From Helicobacter pylori NCTC 11637 = CCUG 17874 = ATCC 43504 = JCM 12093 (GTDB lineage Bacteria > Campylobacterota > Campylobacteria > Campylobacterales > Helicobacteraceae), in assembly GCF_900478295.1 (NCBI RefSeq), contig NZ_LS483488.1, forward strand, positions 62,001 through 126,000: a stretch of 64,000 nucleotides of DNA, written 5' to 3'. The notes under the pieces were generated by a model. That model did not search any database and was not told the DNA's origin. It saw only the letters and a program-made list of their open reading frames with translations. The position numbers were made by a program, and so were the translations under genes. Below are positions 37,758 to 49,200 of the stretch, in pieces. Within the stretch, counting starts at the first letter, position 1. The number at the start of each line of letters is the position of its first letter.

Positions 37758-37803
37758 AAGAGTTAAAAAGCACAAAAATAAACACAATAAGGAGCACACA
37801 AGT

Positions 37804-38181
37804 ATGGATTTACAACAAATTGATGAGCTAGAAAAGAAGTTTGAAGAACAAGAAGAACAAGCCCAAGATACCTCCCTAAAACAAGAGCCTAGCACAAAGG
37901 AAGTAAAAATCCCTAAAAAAAGGGGGCGTAAAAAAAGTTTGTTAGATGAAGATAAGAAAAAGAGCTTTAACATTACCTTTAGTCCTTGTATGATAAAAGA
38001 ACTTGATGAATTTTTGCTAGAATTTGGCTCATTTAAAGAGACACGAAGCACTTTTATTGAAGAAGCGCTTATTAGGCATTTAAAACACAGAAAAAACACC
38101 CAAGAGCAAAAGCTTTTAAAGCAACTAGAAAGATTACAAAACAAAGAAAAGGGCAATAATGAAAACAATGAACTTGAATGA
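37804..38181 (+). CDS. Ribbon-helix-helix DNA-binding partner of ParA
   Basis: The start at 37804 has AAGGAG 9 bases upstream; the frame extends to 37747. The 125-residue protein has a basic KKRGRKK patch (near residue 40) and a C-terminal RHH domain FNITFSPCMIKELDEFLLEF with FKETRSTFIEEALIRHLK. It is a candidate centromere- and operator-binding protein for ParA or a relaxosome accessory factor. It resembles the RHH gene at 63633 (EYLNEFGAFRENKSVFVQDA). The dyads at 37005 and 36541-36609 are possible targets. Confidence 0.7.
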   Translation: MDLQQIDELEKKFEEQEEQAQDTSLKQEPSTKEVKIPKKRGRKKSLLDEDKKKSFNITFSPCMIKELDEFLLEFGSFKETRSTFIEEALIRHLKHRKNTQEQKLLKQLERLQNKEKGNNENNELE

Positions 38182-38824
38182 ATTTTTTACGCATAAGACA
38201 ATCTATAAAGACACCCCTTTAAAGTTTAAGGATACACTAGAACAAGAAATCAGCCAAGCTGGTTTAGTAGAGAAGTTAATCTTAGCTAATATCTTAGCCA
38301 ATATGGTGTTTGCTAAGATAAGCAATGAGAATGCCCCTAAAATTCTTATTTCACGCTTGATGTGTAAGTTTAGTCCTATTGATTATGAAAGCACTATTCC
38401 TAGTGATTTTAAGCCTATAGATGAAGAAGAATATGAAGATGATTTAGAATGGCTAAATGAAGAAAAAGAAGATAGGCTCTTTAATTACTATCTATTTTTA
38501 AATGGTATTAAAGAAAGTGATGTAGAAGAAGTGTTTAATGAAAGTGTAGAAATCTATGATGAGTGCTTAATAGAAATCGCTCAAAATGTCCTTAAAGATA
38601 AATTTTCTTATGACATTGACTTATTGCAAGTTTTAGTAAAAGGTTATGCTAAAGAGATTAGAGAATTTTTGAGTTATAAACTTGCAAAAAAAATCAAAGA
38701 CTTTAAAGACAAAGACACCGCACTTTATATCAGCTTAGGAAAAGACTATGACAAAGAAAAAGAGCCATTTTCTAAAAAATTGCAACAATGTTTTAAAGAG
38801 ATTTTAGAGAGCAAGGGTATTTAA
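38159..38824 (+). CDS. Unknown acidic helical protein in the parA operon
   Basis: A 221-residue protein overlapping the RHH gene by 23 bases. It is mostly helical, with an acidic stretch (DEEEYEDDLEWLNEEKEDR, near residue 88), and contains no signal peptide or membrane segment. I do not recognise a family. The tight overlap with parA and the RHH gene implies a joint function in maintenance of the element. Confidence 0.65.
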   Translation: MKTMNLNEFFTHKTIYKDTPLKFKDTLEQEISQAGLVEKLILANILANMVFAKISNENAPKILISRLMCKFSPIDYESTIPSDFKPIDEEEYEDDLEWLNEEKEDRLFNYYLFLNGIKESDVEEVFNESVEIYDECLIEIAQNVLKDKFSYDIDLLQVLVKGYAKEIREFLSYKLAKKIKDFKDKDTALYISLGKDYDKEKEPFSKKLQQCFKEILESKGI

Positions 38825-38896
38825 GTAGTTTTAAATAGAATTAAATTAACAAGACAAAACAACTAAAAACTATCAAATACCCACTCAATAAGGTTA

Positions 38897-39688
38897 CTAT
38901 CGCCTACGCTTAGGTGTGTAGGTGTTTTCATTAGAATTGTCTAGGTTATTATCATTATTGCTATAGCCTTGTTGCTCTTGCAAGGCATTAAGGGAATGAG
39001 ATTGTTTTTCAAGTTTTTTATGTATTAGTTGAGCCATTACCCCTAATTCTAGGGCTGTTTCTTCTAAGTCCATAATTTGATTTAATAAAGCATCTAGTTT
39101 TACATCTACTAAATAATCGCTCACTAATTTATCAGGGTCTTTGCTAAAATCTTTTAAGCGACTTGCTAAATCTAAGTTAAAATGTTCTTCATAATGCTTG
39201 GCTAAAAAATGCAAATCAAATAAATCTCTAGCTTTAGTTCTTGTATGCTCCCCATCAAAGCAAGCACAGAGTTTGTTATCAATAATACGCTCTATTTTAG
39301 CAATTCGCATTCCCTCAATCACATTGACTTCGCTCTCTTTTGGTGCGTCTCTATAAGATATTTCTAATTTTAAAGTTTGTTCTTCTTTATTGTCTTTGGT
39401 AGCATAACGCACCACACTATCAGTGTCTTTTTTAATATGAATATCATTTAAGATAATGCCATTAGGAATAGTACTCTTTACTCTGCCTAAGAGATTGATT
39501 TTTTTATGACAATCAAAGTCTAAATCTTCTGAAAAACGATTTAAGCCATAGCCTAGATACAAAGCTGTTCCGCCTTTTAATACCATAGGGGTGTCGGCTA
39601 GATTTTTAACAATGGCTCTCATCAGTTTTTCATGATTAAGAGCTTGTTCGCTTAAACTCACTCTATAATGGGGTTTCTTGCTATCCAT
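38897..39688 (-). CDS. Second AbiEii-family nucleotidyltransferase toxin
   Basis: A 263-residue protein with KGGTALYLGYGLNRFSEDLDFD (residues 38-59), the glycine loop and paired aspartates of AbiEii nucleotidyltransferases, and KARDLFDLHFLAK near 152. Beyond the core it carries a low-complexity tail ending NENTYTPKRRR. Core identity with the AbiEii gene at 29447 is low, whereas the tails and 3' flanks are similar. It overlaps its partner gene by 31 bases. Confidence 0.82.
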   Translation of the reverse strand: MDSKKPHYRVSLSEQALNHEKLMRAIVKNLADTPMVLKGGTALYLGYGLNRFSEDLDFDCHKKINLLGRVKSTIPNGIILNDIHIKKDTDSVVRYATKDNKEEQTLKLEISYRDAPKESEVNVIEGMRIAKIERIIDNKLCACFDGEHTRTKARDLFDLHFLAKHYEEHFNLDLASRLKDFSKDPDKLVSDYLVDVKLDALLNQIMDLEETALELGVMAQLIHKKLEKQSHSLNALQEQQGYSNNDNNLDNSNENTYTPKRRR

Positions 39689-40128
39689 TTATCCAAATTC
39701 TCTCTTTCTTGCTTGTTTAATTTGGGTTTCATCACTTCTATAAGCGCATAGACACTCTCTTTATCTTCAATACTAGGAAACCATTCATCTAGCATAACAA
39801 CCCCTAGCTTTCCAGTTTGCAATACAGAAACATAGAGACAATCTACACAAGCTCTTGGATGCTCTGCAATATAAGTGGGAGTATGTTTAGGGTAATAGCC
39901 CATTTTATTGAGCCTTGCTGTGCCATCTATAATGCCTAGATTGCCTAGTAGTTTATTAGTATTATGAGCTTGTTTTTCACCATAGATATAAACCCCTATA
40001 TCATCAAACGCATTCTCCATTAAAGTATAGCTACTATGCCAATCTCCTGTGCCTTGTGGGCTATGGATATTTAAAGCCACAATAGAGCTAACATAGACTT
40101 CTTTTGAAGTGGGTGGAATATAAAGCAT
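39658..40128 (-). CDS. Partner of the second AbiEii toxin, probable antitoxin
   Basis: The ATG at 40128 has GAGGGAG 6 bases upstream and is preferred to 40143. The 156-residue protein (MLYIPPTSKEVYVSS..., then SPQGTGDWHSS) is soluble and ends WIARNPIIE, overlapping the toxin start. I infer an AbiEi-like role from the location; no helix-turn-helix was recognised. Its promoter region shares TTTTGCTAAACTA with the other AbiEii cassette. Confidence 0.55.
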   Translation of the reverse strand: MLYIPPTSKEVYVSSIVALNIHSPQGTGDWHSSYTLMENAFDDIGVYIYGEKQAHNTNKLLGNLGIIDGTARLNKMGYYPKHTPTYIAEHPRACVDCLYVSVLQTGKLGVVMLDEWFPSIEDKESVYALIEVMKPKLNKQERENLDKWIARNPIIE

Positions 40129-40182
40129 GCTAAACTCCCTCATTAGTTTTAATTAGGTTCTAGTTTAGCAAAATTTCACTTA

Positions 40183-42244
40183 CTACTTCTTATGATACTC
40201 ATTGATAAAATCCCCACACACTTTCATACTATATTTAAATCCTTTGGGGAGCTTGACATTATGCTTTTTAGCTAACATCTCAGCAAAGCTAATTTGTTTA
40301 GGCGTAGCGGGTCTATTTTCATCATTATTAGAGCTACTAGCCTTTTTGTTGTTTTTCTTAAAAAACTCATGCTCTTTAATGTATCGGTCTAAAAACGCCT
40401 TAGCCACTCTGTTGTCTTCTTTGTAGTTTTTAAACTCTTCGCTTAAATTTAATTGCAAATCTCTTAAAATATTTTCTATATAAGTGATTTGTCCTTCACT
40501 GCTAGGTTTTATCTCATCATCATTTCTTTCTAGCTTTTCAATCTTAGGGCATTTAGAATTTAAATTGCTGATAAAATCCACATAAGAGCTTTTATTTTCT
40601 ACAATCTCATCTAGCACTTCTTCCATTTGTTTAGTATAGGTCAAATCAATAATGAATTGATAAGCATTTTCAAACACTTCTACCACTCTTTTACCCTTAT
40701 GTGTAGGCGTAATAATGTGTTTTTTATCTTGGCTAATGCTGATATATTCTCTTTTTACAAGCGTAGGCAAATAGCTCGCATAAGTGCTAGGTCTGCCTAT
40801 GCCTTTATTTTCTAAAAGCTTGACAAAATCTGCCTTCTTTATAAGCACTTGGGGCATTTCTTTTAATGGTGGCTAAAACTAAGTCATTTAGACTTAACAC
40901 ATCATCAATTTTTAGATTAAATTGTGCGTTTTGTTCTTTTTCTTTATTGTCTTTATCATCATTACTTTCATCATTTTCTAGCTCTTTTTTAGAAAACATT
41001 GCTAAAAATCCAGCACTTTTTAAACCCTTTACAGAACATTTAAAATACTCGTTTTTGATTTTAAAGAGCAAATCTTGCTTGTCATAAATGGCATTCTTGC
41101 CTTGACTTTCAATAGTCCTTTCAAAAATGAGTTGATAGAGTTTTAAAGCGTCTTGATTAGTAATATTAGCATTATAGACTATGCTTTCTAAATCTTCAGT
41201 AGTATGGGGGTGTGTGATGCGAATTGCTTCATGGGCTTCTGCTTGGCTTTGCTTGCCAGCCTTGTATTCTCTTTTTAAATACAAGTCCTTATAAATAGGT
41301 GCATAAAAGCTCTCTGTCTCATCTAAAAACTCCACGCTCAAACTTTCCGCATCTGTCCTAATGTAAGTAATCAGTCCAGCCTCAAAGAGACTTTGAGCTA
41401 AAGATTGCACTTCAGCGATACCTAAACCTAACTCAGAACTCGCTCTTTCTAAAAGCGTAGAAGTGATAAAGGGCTTTTTAGGTTTAGTCTCTACAACAGA
41501 GTTTTTTAAATCTTTTAAAAGACAAGCTTTATTATCCTTTAAGCTCTCAAAGAGTTTTAAAGCCCCTTCTTTATCATTGAATTTAATCTCTTCGCCCTTT
41601 TCATCACAATGCTTAATGATGACTTCTCTATTAGCACTATCGTTAATCTTAGCTTGAATTTGATAGCTTACTTTCTCATTTTCAGGTAAAGCCTTAAATT
41701 TTTCAATCTCTCTGTCTCTATCTACAATGAGTTTTAAACAAGGGGTTTGCACTCGCCCAGCACTACTACCTTTCATTTGTCCTAAAGCCTTACCTAAATA
41801 AGGGGATAGCGTAAAACCTAAGAGCATATCTGCAACTCGTCTTGCTAAAGCGCTTTGATACATTTGCTTATTGGTGTTTTCAAATAAAATGGCGTTTTGT
41901 AAGCCCTTGTTAATCCCACTTGGTGTGATTTCAAAAAACTCCGCCCTATAAATAGAACTAGCTACATTTTTGATTTTTTGATAAAACATATAGCCTATAG
42001 CATAACCCTCTCTATCAGGGTCAGTGGCGATATAAACCTTTTTGTTTTTACACGCCTCTATCATCTCAAAAATATGTTTTTTCTTTTTTTGGTCATAATC
42101 AAAAGTCGGCTTAAAGCCATTACTTTCATCATAGCTTTTAAGTTGCATAAAATGCCCTATGGTAGCAAAGACCTTAGCTCCTGTGATTTCTCTAATCTTA
42201 GCTACCTTATTAGGACTTTCAATAATGATGACGCTGTTATTCAT
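40183..42244 (-). pseudogene. topA: Type IA topoisomerase, split by a one-base insertion
   Basis: The first frame (42244-40805) has the Toprim motif (IIIESPNKVAKI, then TDPDREGYAIG) and the active-site Tyr in TYIRTDAESL near residue 295. The second frame (40857-40183) continues with ADFVKLLENKGIGRPSTYA. At the junction an extra G (C at 40833/40834 on the plus strand) turns EADFVKLL into EGRFCQAF; deleting it restores one protein of about 686 residues. Elements of the tfs family carry their own TopA, presumably for the supercoiling needs of transfer. The Tyr-containing part is intact but the C-terminal DNA-gate end is lost. Confidence 0.88.
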
Positions 42245-42256
42245 TTGATTGCTCCT

Positions 42257-42658
42257 TTAAAATGGGATTTTATTAGGATTTATCGTCTCTTCCAACTCAA
42301 GCACAGAAAGATAAACTAAACTTCTTAGGGCATTAAAATCTTCGCATTTAACATCACCGCAAAAAATAGGCATTTTAGGTATTACTTTGGATTTAAAAAT
42401 CCCATTAAAAAAATCTCTAACTAAAAAGGTTAAAAGTTCTTCTGTGTAGCCAATCATTTCGCCATCAAATTTGGTTTTTTTGGTTAATTCAAACATCATT
42501 TTTACGATTTCAACCCATGCTTTAAACATAATCTCAAATTGCTCTTTAAACAAATCTTCATTATCAATAATCAACATTTTAAAAAGCTCGTTTGAATGTT
42601 GTTGTAAATCTTTCTTTAAAACTTCGCTTTCTTTTTCCAATTTCTTAATTAACTCCAT
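42257..42658 (-). CDS. Unknown small helical protein upstream of topA
   Basis: A 133-residue protein with an N-terminal coiled coil (MELIKKLEKESEVLKKDLQ) and a helical middle (QFEIMFKAWVEIVKMMFEL). It starts 13 bases before topA ends its leader and lacks its own clear ribosome site, but a ten-codon frame (MSNTEIKRSK) with AAGGAG precedes it by about 17 bases and could couple translation. No family recognised. Confidence 0.55.
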   Translation of the reverse strand: MELIKKLEKESEVLKKDLQQHSNELFKMLIIDNEDLFKEQFEIMFKAWVEIVKMMFELTKKTKFDGEMIGYTEELLTFLVRDFFNGIFKSKVIPKMPIFCGDVKCEDFNALRSLVYLSVLELEETINPNKIPF

Positions 42659-42708
42659 TTTTTCGTTAGCCTATTTGCTACGCTTTATTTCTGTATTGCT
42701 CATTGTTA

Positions 42709-42960
42709 TTACTCCTTAAGTTTTGATTTTCTATAACTCTCTGTAAGATGTGGTAGCAATTCCCCCTTAATATCCATAATGATAGGTTTATGCGCCATTT
42801 CAAGAATACTAGGAATTTTAATATTACAATTACAGCGTTGTAATTTCTCTTTTAATCTCTTATTCTTATCTTTTAATTTAAGATATTGCCTTAATCCATA
42901 GGCATACCAAAGAATTAGCAAGATTAGTGCTAAAAATCCCATTAAAACATCGTAATTCAT
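42709..42960 (-). CDS. Small membrane protein
   Basis: An 83-residue protein with one N-terminal membrane segment (GFLALILLILWYAYGL, residues 9-24) followed by a basic helix and two Cys (CNCN). Its ATG overlaps the preceding stop (ATGA). It belongs to a run of small membrane genes behind the methylase/helicase, possibly anchoring transfer proteins to the inner membrane. Confidence 0.62.
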   Translation of the reverse strand: MNYDVLMGFLALILLILWYAYGLRQYLKLKDKNKRLKEKLQRCNCNIKIPSILEMAHKPIIMDIKGELLPHLTESYRKSKLKE

Positions 42961-43166
42961 TGCTTTAACTCCTTAATTGATTTTTGTTCTAAGATTTCTA
43001 ATCTCTTTTTGCACTCGCTTACATCATCAAGCAAGCTTTCTAATAATTCGCTATGCTTATTCATAAAATCTTCTTGAGATTGTTTGGTGCTATTTAGGGC
43101 TTTATACAAGTAGATAGAATTGATAATATAAAGCCCTAAGAATAGAAAAAATCCTAATTCAAACAT
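42957..43166 (-). CDS. Small membrane protein with coiled coil
   Basis: A 69-residue protein with one membrane helix (LGFFLFLGLYIINSIYLY) and a C-terminal coiled coil (ECKKRLEILEQKSIKEL). Its stop overlaps the next start (ATGA). It is a membrane-anchored helix of unknown role. Confidence 0.62.
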   Translation of the reverse strand: MFELGFFLFLGLYIINSIYLYKALNSTKQSQEDFMNKHSELLESLLDDVSECKKRLEILEQKSIKELKQ

Positions 43167-43176
43167 TGTTTTCCCC

Positions 43177-43290
43177 TTATTTAAACTTAGCTAATCGTTT
43201 CACTAGCTTGACTACTCGCATAATAAGGCGTAAATCACGCCACTTAATGCCATTTAAAAAACTAAAGAGTTTGTTAGACTGCTTTCTCAT
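43177..43290 (-). CDS. Very short basic protein coupled to the methylase/helicase
   Basis: A 37-residue frame (MRKQSNKLFSFLNGIKW..., ending RLAKFK) whose ATG overlaps the TGA of the giant gene in a perfect ATGA. It is strongly basic. The coupling and the position between two real genes make translation likely. Its function is unknown. Confidence 0.5.
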   Translation of the reverse strand: MRKQSNKLFSFLNGIKWRDLRLIMRVVKLVKRLAKFK

Positions 43291-46200
43291 CTTCTACCCC
43301 TTGATTTAGTAATTTCCACTTCTTGTTCGTTCTTGTAGTAATCAACATTATTAGTGGTTGCAACTTCCTTAGAATAGATAATTTCAGCTCCTTTTTCTAT
43401 TTCTTTTTCAATCACTTGTTCTGTAGCTAGCTCTATTTCATCATGGCTCTTTGTGTTCCCCTTAACCCCTTGCTCTTTACTCTCATCCACTAAACTCGCT
43501 CTTTTTTCAGCGTTCATTTTCTCTAAGACTTCTTTAGATTTAGGGTTGAACACAGGCTTATAATCTCTGTCTTTGCTCATTTTAGCTAAATCATCTATTA
43601 AAGTTTTATGATCCCATTTTAACGCTTGCAAGTATTCTAGTCGTGGGTAAGAAGGTTTTTGCTCCACTAATCTTGTGTATTTAGCGATATTTTCTTGAGT
43701 GGTTTCAATGGAGTTTTCTAATTCCTTGATTTTTTCAGGGAGTTTAGTGATAGCGTTATCCAATCTCTTTAAAAACCCATCAAATTTGATCTCAGCGCAG
43801 AAATTATAAGAGCTAAACAGTTGGTTAGTATCGTTTTTATAAACCATATTGCTAGGGCTATAGGCAATATTGGGATTGTCTTTAGGGCTTAAACTAAATT
43901 CCACTTGATACTTAGTTTTATAAGCGTTCACCACAAAGCCCTTGTATTCTAAAAGCTTACAATCTCTTTCCTCATTGAAAAACAAGTCGTTCAAATTGCT
44001 TGCAAATTGCTTTTTAATAGCGTCTAGCTTTTCTTTATTTTGTTCGGCTATTTGCTTGTTTTGTTCTTTGAGTTTTTTGTGCGTTAATTCTTCACTCATA
44101 GAGGCATTTTCTTTTAAAGGCTCTACTTCTTTAACTTTGATAAGCTCATAATCCTTACTCTCTTCATTTTTCAAATCATAGAGCTTGATCTCTGTATGAG
44201 TGGGGATTATTATGGAGCTTTGAAGCGTTTCTAAATCTTTCAATTCCTGTTTGAGATAATCTAATTTAGAAGAGTTGTTTTTCAAATTCTCTTCATTGAA
44301 ATAATTTTCTTTATGGAAAGCTTTGTATTTAGCCTCTTCGCTTTTAATCTCCGCTCTTAATTTGACTTCTTCAATAATTAAGGGATTGCCTGTCGCTTCT
44401 GCTTTCATCTCACTCGCATTAGAACTCCCCATATTAAAGTCTTCTAATTCATTCAAGCCTAATTTGTGCGCGTTTCTAAATTGCTCTATGCCTTTAGATT
44501 TAGTCTCTATGATTTGCCACATACGGCTATCATAAGTTTTTTCAGTGGCGTAGCGATAGATTTTCATTCTAAAATTTTCAGGATCGTTTTGGTGCAAAAT
44601 ATTGCCTTGTCTTATCCCACGCCCTTCCATTTGCAACAATTCATCAGGTCTCCATGGGCAATCTAATTCATGCATAGCGACTAATCTTTCTTGCATATTA
44701 GTGCCTACTCCCATTTTAGCGGGACTGCCCAATAATACCCTGACTCCGCCACGATTGAGCTTTTTAAACAAATCCTGCTTTTGCTCTTCGGTTTTAGCGT
44801 CATGGATGAAAGCGATTTCATTTTGTGGGATACCCATTTGGACTAAATGCCTCAAAACATCGCTATAAACATCAAACGAACAGCCTTTAGCTATCTCTTC
44901 ATCTAAATTGACGCTTTTAGCCCCTTTCTCTTTGAGTTCGTTCTCTAATTCTTTCTTGCTAGGAGCGATAAGATTGCCATTTTCATCATAACTAGACAAG
45001 CTCTCTAAAAGTTCTTGAGTTTCATCTAGGGGATTTTTGTTTTCGGTTTCGTGAGCGTTATCTAGCGCTTCTAAACTCACTTTTTGGCTATGGGTTTTGG
45101 GTGTGGATAGCCCTATGAAACCAAGTTGTGTGCCTTTAGTGGCATGAGTTTCTAAATAATTCTCATAGATATTTTTTGCCATAGCATAGCTTTTAGAAAA
45201 TTCTTTTTCTACTTTAGCGTTAGGGTCAATCAAGCGGTAATCCAAAGCCACTTTTCTAGCGTCTGTGGTGCAAGAAAGGATATTGTCTTGCCCTTTTTGG
45301 CTTTTCTTGCCCTCGCATTTTTGCATCCTATCAATGATAGAGCCTTCATTATATTTGCCATTTTCATCAGCCACGCCAATAAATTGAGCCACTTCTTCGC
45401 TTCTTTTCACCACCACATTGATAGGTTTATCCCCATACACTTTAGGCACAAAGTGGGGGTTATGCTTTAAAATATCATCATTAGAGACAATGTCCGCAAA
45501 AGCTCTATACATGGCACTTAAGCCTTGCACATCGCTAAATTTAGAAAAGCGATTGACCATTTTATAACTTTGAGCGGAAGTGTCTAATTCAAAATCATTC
45601 ACCACTTCCCCATAAGTCTTAGCCCAATCATCAAAGAATTCTAACCCTCTTTCTTTTAACACATCAGGGGTTAGGTAGCGTTGCAAGTGATACATTTCAC
45701 TCAAGGAATTAGCTATAGGCGTGCCGGTTAAAAACATGATTTTCTTATCGTTTTGATGCAAGTAGCGCGTTTTAATAAACAAATCTCTAGTGCGATTAGA
45801 GCCTTGTTGGTTACCAAGCCCTGCAATTTTTTCCATAGAAGTTTCAAAGGCTAGATTTTTGAATAAGTGGGCTTCATCCACAATCAAATTGTCAATCCCC
45901 ATTTGACTAATATCAATATGAGAGCCTTGTTTTTCTAAAATCGCATCGTATTTAGCGCGGATTTTATCCAGTTTGTTTTTAAAGGCTCTTTCATTGGGTT
46001 TTTTAGTTTCTCTAGGGTTATTTTTATAAGCCAGTTCTTGCCTTTCAAAGTTTTTTTCGGCATTCACTAGCTCTTCTTCTTTCAATTCTTCTATGATTCC
46101 TCTAGGGTTAGACAACAATTCCAAATGGGTGTGCGCGATAATCACAGCGTCATAATTGTTGTTAGCGATTTGATTGAATAAAAGTTCTCTTTCTTTTTCA

Positions 46201-49200
46201 GTGGTGTCCTTGCTATCAACAACTAACACGTTAGCGTTAGGGTAGGCCTTATAAAATTCATCGCCCCATTGCTTGGTCAAATGGTTAGGCACGGCAATGA
46301 GCGTTTTATTCACTAATCCCATGCGTTTTTGTTCCATGCAACTGGCTATAGTGCACAAAGTCTTGCCTGCTCCAACCTGATGGTCTAAACACACCGCCCT
46401 GTCTTGGATGGTTCTAAAAATAGCGTTCTTTTGGTGGGGGCGCAAGCTGATATACTGGTTAAAGCCCTCTAGTTCTAATTGCGAGCCATCATAGGTTTTT
46501 AAAACAGAGTTATTGAAAGTGTCATTATAGATTTGCTCTAAATGGGTTCTTCTTGTATAATCTTTATAAATCCAGTCTTTAAAAGCTTCTTTCAATTCTT
46601 CTGCTTTTTGTCTGGCGAGATTGCTTTGCTCTTCATCAGTGATAAAGATTTCTTTTTTAGGGTCATTAGGATCAACTTGGGCGTATTTAACGCTCAAATC
46701 CTTGTTGTTTAAGACTTTATTTAAAAGGCTTTCAAAAGGCGCTTTATAAGAATGCGCTTTGTCTTTATGCCTGATGCCATAAAGCTCGTTTAGTTCATTA
46801 CTTCTAATAGAAACTTCATAAGCGCCGCTTAGGTGTTCTACTTTGATGTCTTCTTTGAGATTGCCTAGTTGGTAATCTGTCATTTTATCGCCGTATTGCT
46901 TTTCATAATGGTTAGCGCTCAATTCTATTAAAAACTCTTCTAAATACTGAGTGGGTATCCAAGGACTGTTGATATTAGCCATGATTTCAGTGGCTTTCAA
47001 ATCTTTAGGGATAATCAGCTCTAAATCTTTCACATTAGCCTCTAATCTCTCCACGCCTTGATTGATGGCTTCTTTAACTTCTTTGAGTTTTCTTTTCACG
47101 TTGCCGCTCAAATAATCGTTCGCTAAAATATAGCCGCCATTATCCTTGTGGTCTTTATAAATCAGTTTTTGCTCTAAAAGTTCTTTAATCGTGGTTTCTA
47201 AGCTTTGGGTTGTGAAATGATCTCTAATGAAATGCAAGTCCAAACACCCTTTTTGGTTGATGCTTGCAATTAATGCCTCTTTAGCGTTAGTGATAATAAG
47301 TTCTTTTTTAGGGTTTAAAGTCCTTTCAAAAAAGATTTGAGCTTTTTTAGCTTGAGCTTGCCTTGGCTCTATGTTTTGCATTTTAGCGCTTCTAGGGGTG
47401 ATTTCTTTTTCAAAGTCTTTTTCTAATCCTAAGACTTTAGCGCCATACAAATCTTGTTTGATGTCCTTACGATTTTTATTCTCATTGAGATAGCCAAATT
47501 TCTTGACAAATTCATCATAAACAAGATTGAGCCTAACTCTTTTACTTTCTAGCTCTAAATCAGAGCTTAAGGGGTTTAATTCCGCGCTCGTTAAATCATT
47601 CAAAGCGTCTTTAATTTTAAAAAAGGCTTTTAATCGTGAATCTTGGACTTTAGAGTTGATTTTAGTGGGCTTTAAAAAGATACCCATTTCATTATTTTGT
47701 TCTAGTTGGAAATAAAGATTATCCCACTTGACTAATTCCCCCCTTTCTAAATTTTTGATTAGCTTTTGAACTTCTTGATAGCGTTCGTTATTGGCATCAA
47801 TGATGAGAGCGTCTGTTTTAAGGGTAGTCTTATGGTATTTATAAACATCTTTAGGCAATTTTTCTATCGCTTGATTGAGAGCTTGGGATAAATCTAAGCT
47901 TTTATCTTCTAAAGCTTGCAACTCGTATTTGTAAATTTGTTCGCCATTTGTTTCAAAGCTATAGCGGGTTTTTTCCAAACTCAAATGCCCTAGAATGTTT
48001 TCAGGGTGGTGGGTGAAGTATTCATTCAGGGTTTGTTCGTTGAGATTGATATTGTTCTTTCCAACTTTATCCATGAAGTCTTTGATGATCTCATAGTCTT
48101 GTTCTTTATAGCCAAAGTTAGCGGTGTCTATTTTTTCATACCAGCGTTGCAATTTTTCTTGTTTGAAACCAAAATGGCTTGCAATCGCATTGACAATCTT
48201 AAGTTGATCGCTAGGGATAAAACTATCAAAGCGGTTGTTTTGTAAGGCAAAAAGGGTGTCATCATCCAAGCTATCAATGATCTTGTCATAATAAGGCATA
48301 GCTTTAGTGAAGCTTTGATTGGTTGTTTTTTCAACGCCTTTTTTAAAAAACACAATGTCGCTAGTTACTTCTGCTCCTGTGCCTTTAAACACGCTATTAG
48401 GCAATCTTATCGCTCCTAAAAAAGTGGCGTTTTTTGCGATGTGTTCTCTCATTTTAGGGTTTTTAGCATCCATAAACCAAGAACTCACCACAAACGCTCC
48501 TATACCATCATCTTTCAATTCTTTGATAGCTTTCCCTAAAAAGTAATTATGAATACTCTCGTTACTCAATTCTTTGTCATTGGAGCTATAGATTTTATGA
48601 TTGCCATAAGGAGGGTTGCCAATAAACGCATCGTAGTCTTGATAGAATTGGTGGTTTTCTAAAGCGGTGTTTTGGATGACTTGATTAGGATAGAGGAATT
48701 TAGAAATACTAGCGCTAATAGGATCTAATTCTGTTCCCATAAAGCGGTAATTCTTATCGCTTGGCGCATGAGCGATGAATTTGCCTGTGCCTAAACTGGG
48801 TTCAAAGATTTCTTTTTGATGGTTGTCGTTATTGAACCCTAATTGATCTAAAGCCTGATAAATGCTATCAATAACTAATTTAGGGGTGTAGTAAGCGTCT
48901 CTTGCGCTCAAATAAGCTGTTCTGAATTCATCTTTAGTGAGTAAGGCGTTTAATTCTTTAAATTCCTCAGGGTGTTGAGCCTTTTTAAAGTAGCTTTCTA
49001 ACCCACCCCATCCGCTAAATTGCGCTAGGATTTCTTGCTCTTTTAAAGTGGCGTAATAATCGCCTTTTAAGATCTCTTGTTTGGCTTGCAATTCTTTTAA
49101 AAGCTCAATGGCTTTAATGTTAGCCTTGTAGCGAGTTTTAGATCCCTTAATTAAAACTTCTTCGCTCGGTTTAAAATCTATTTTAGGATTAAGGGGGATA

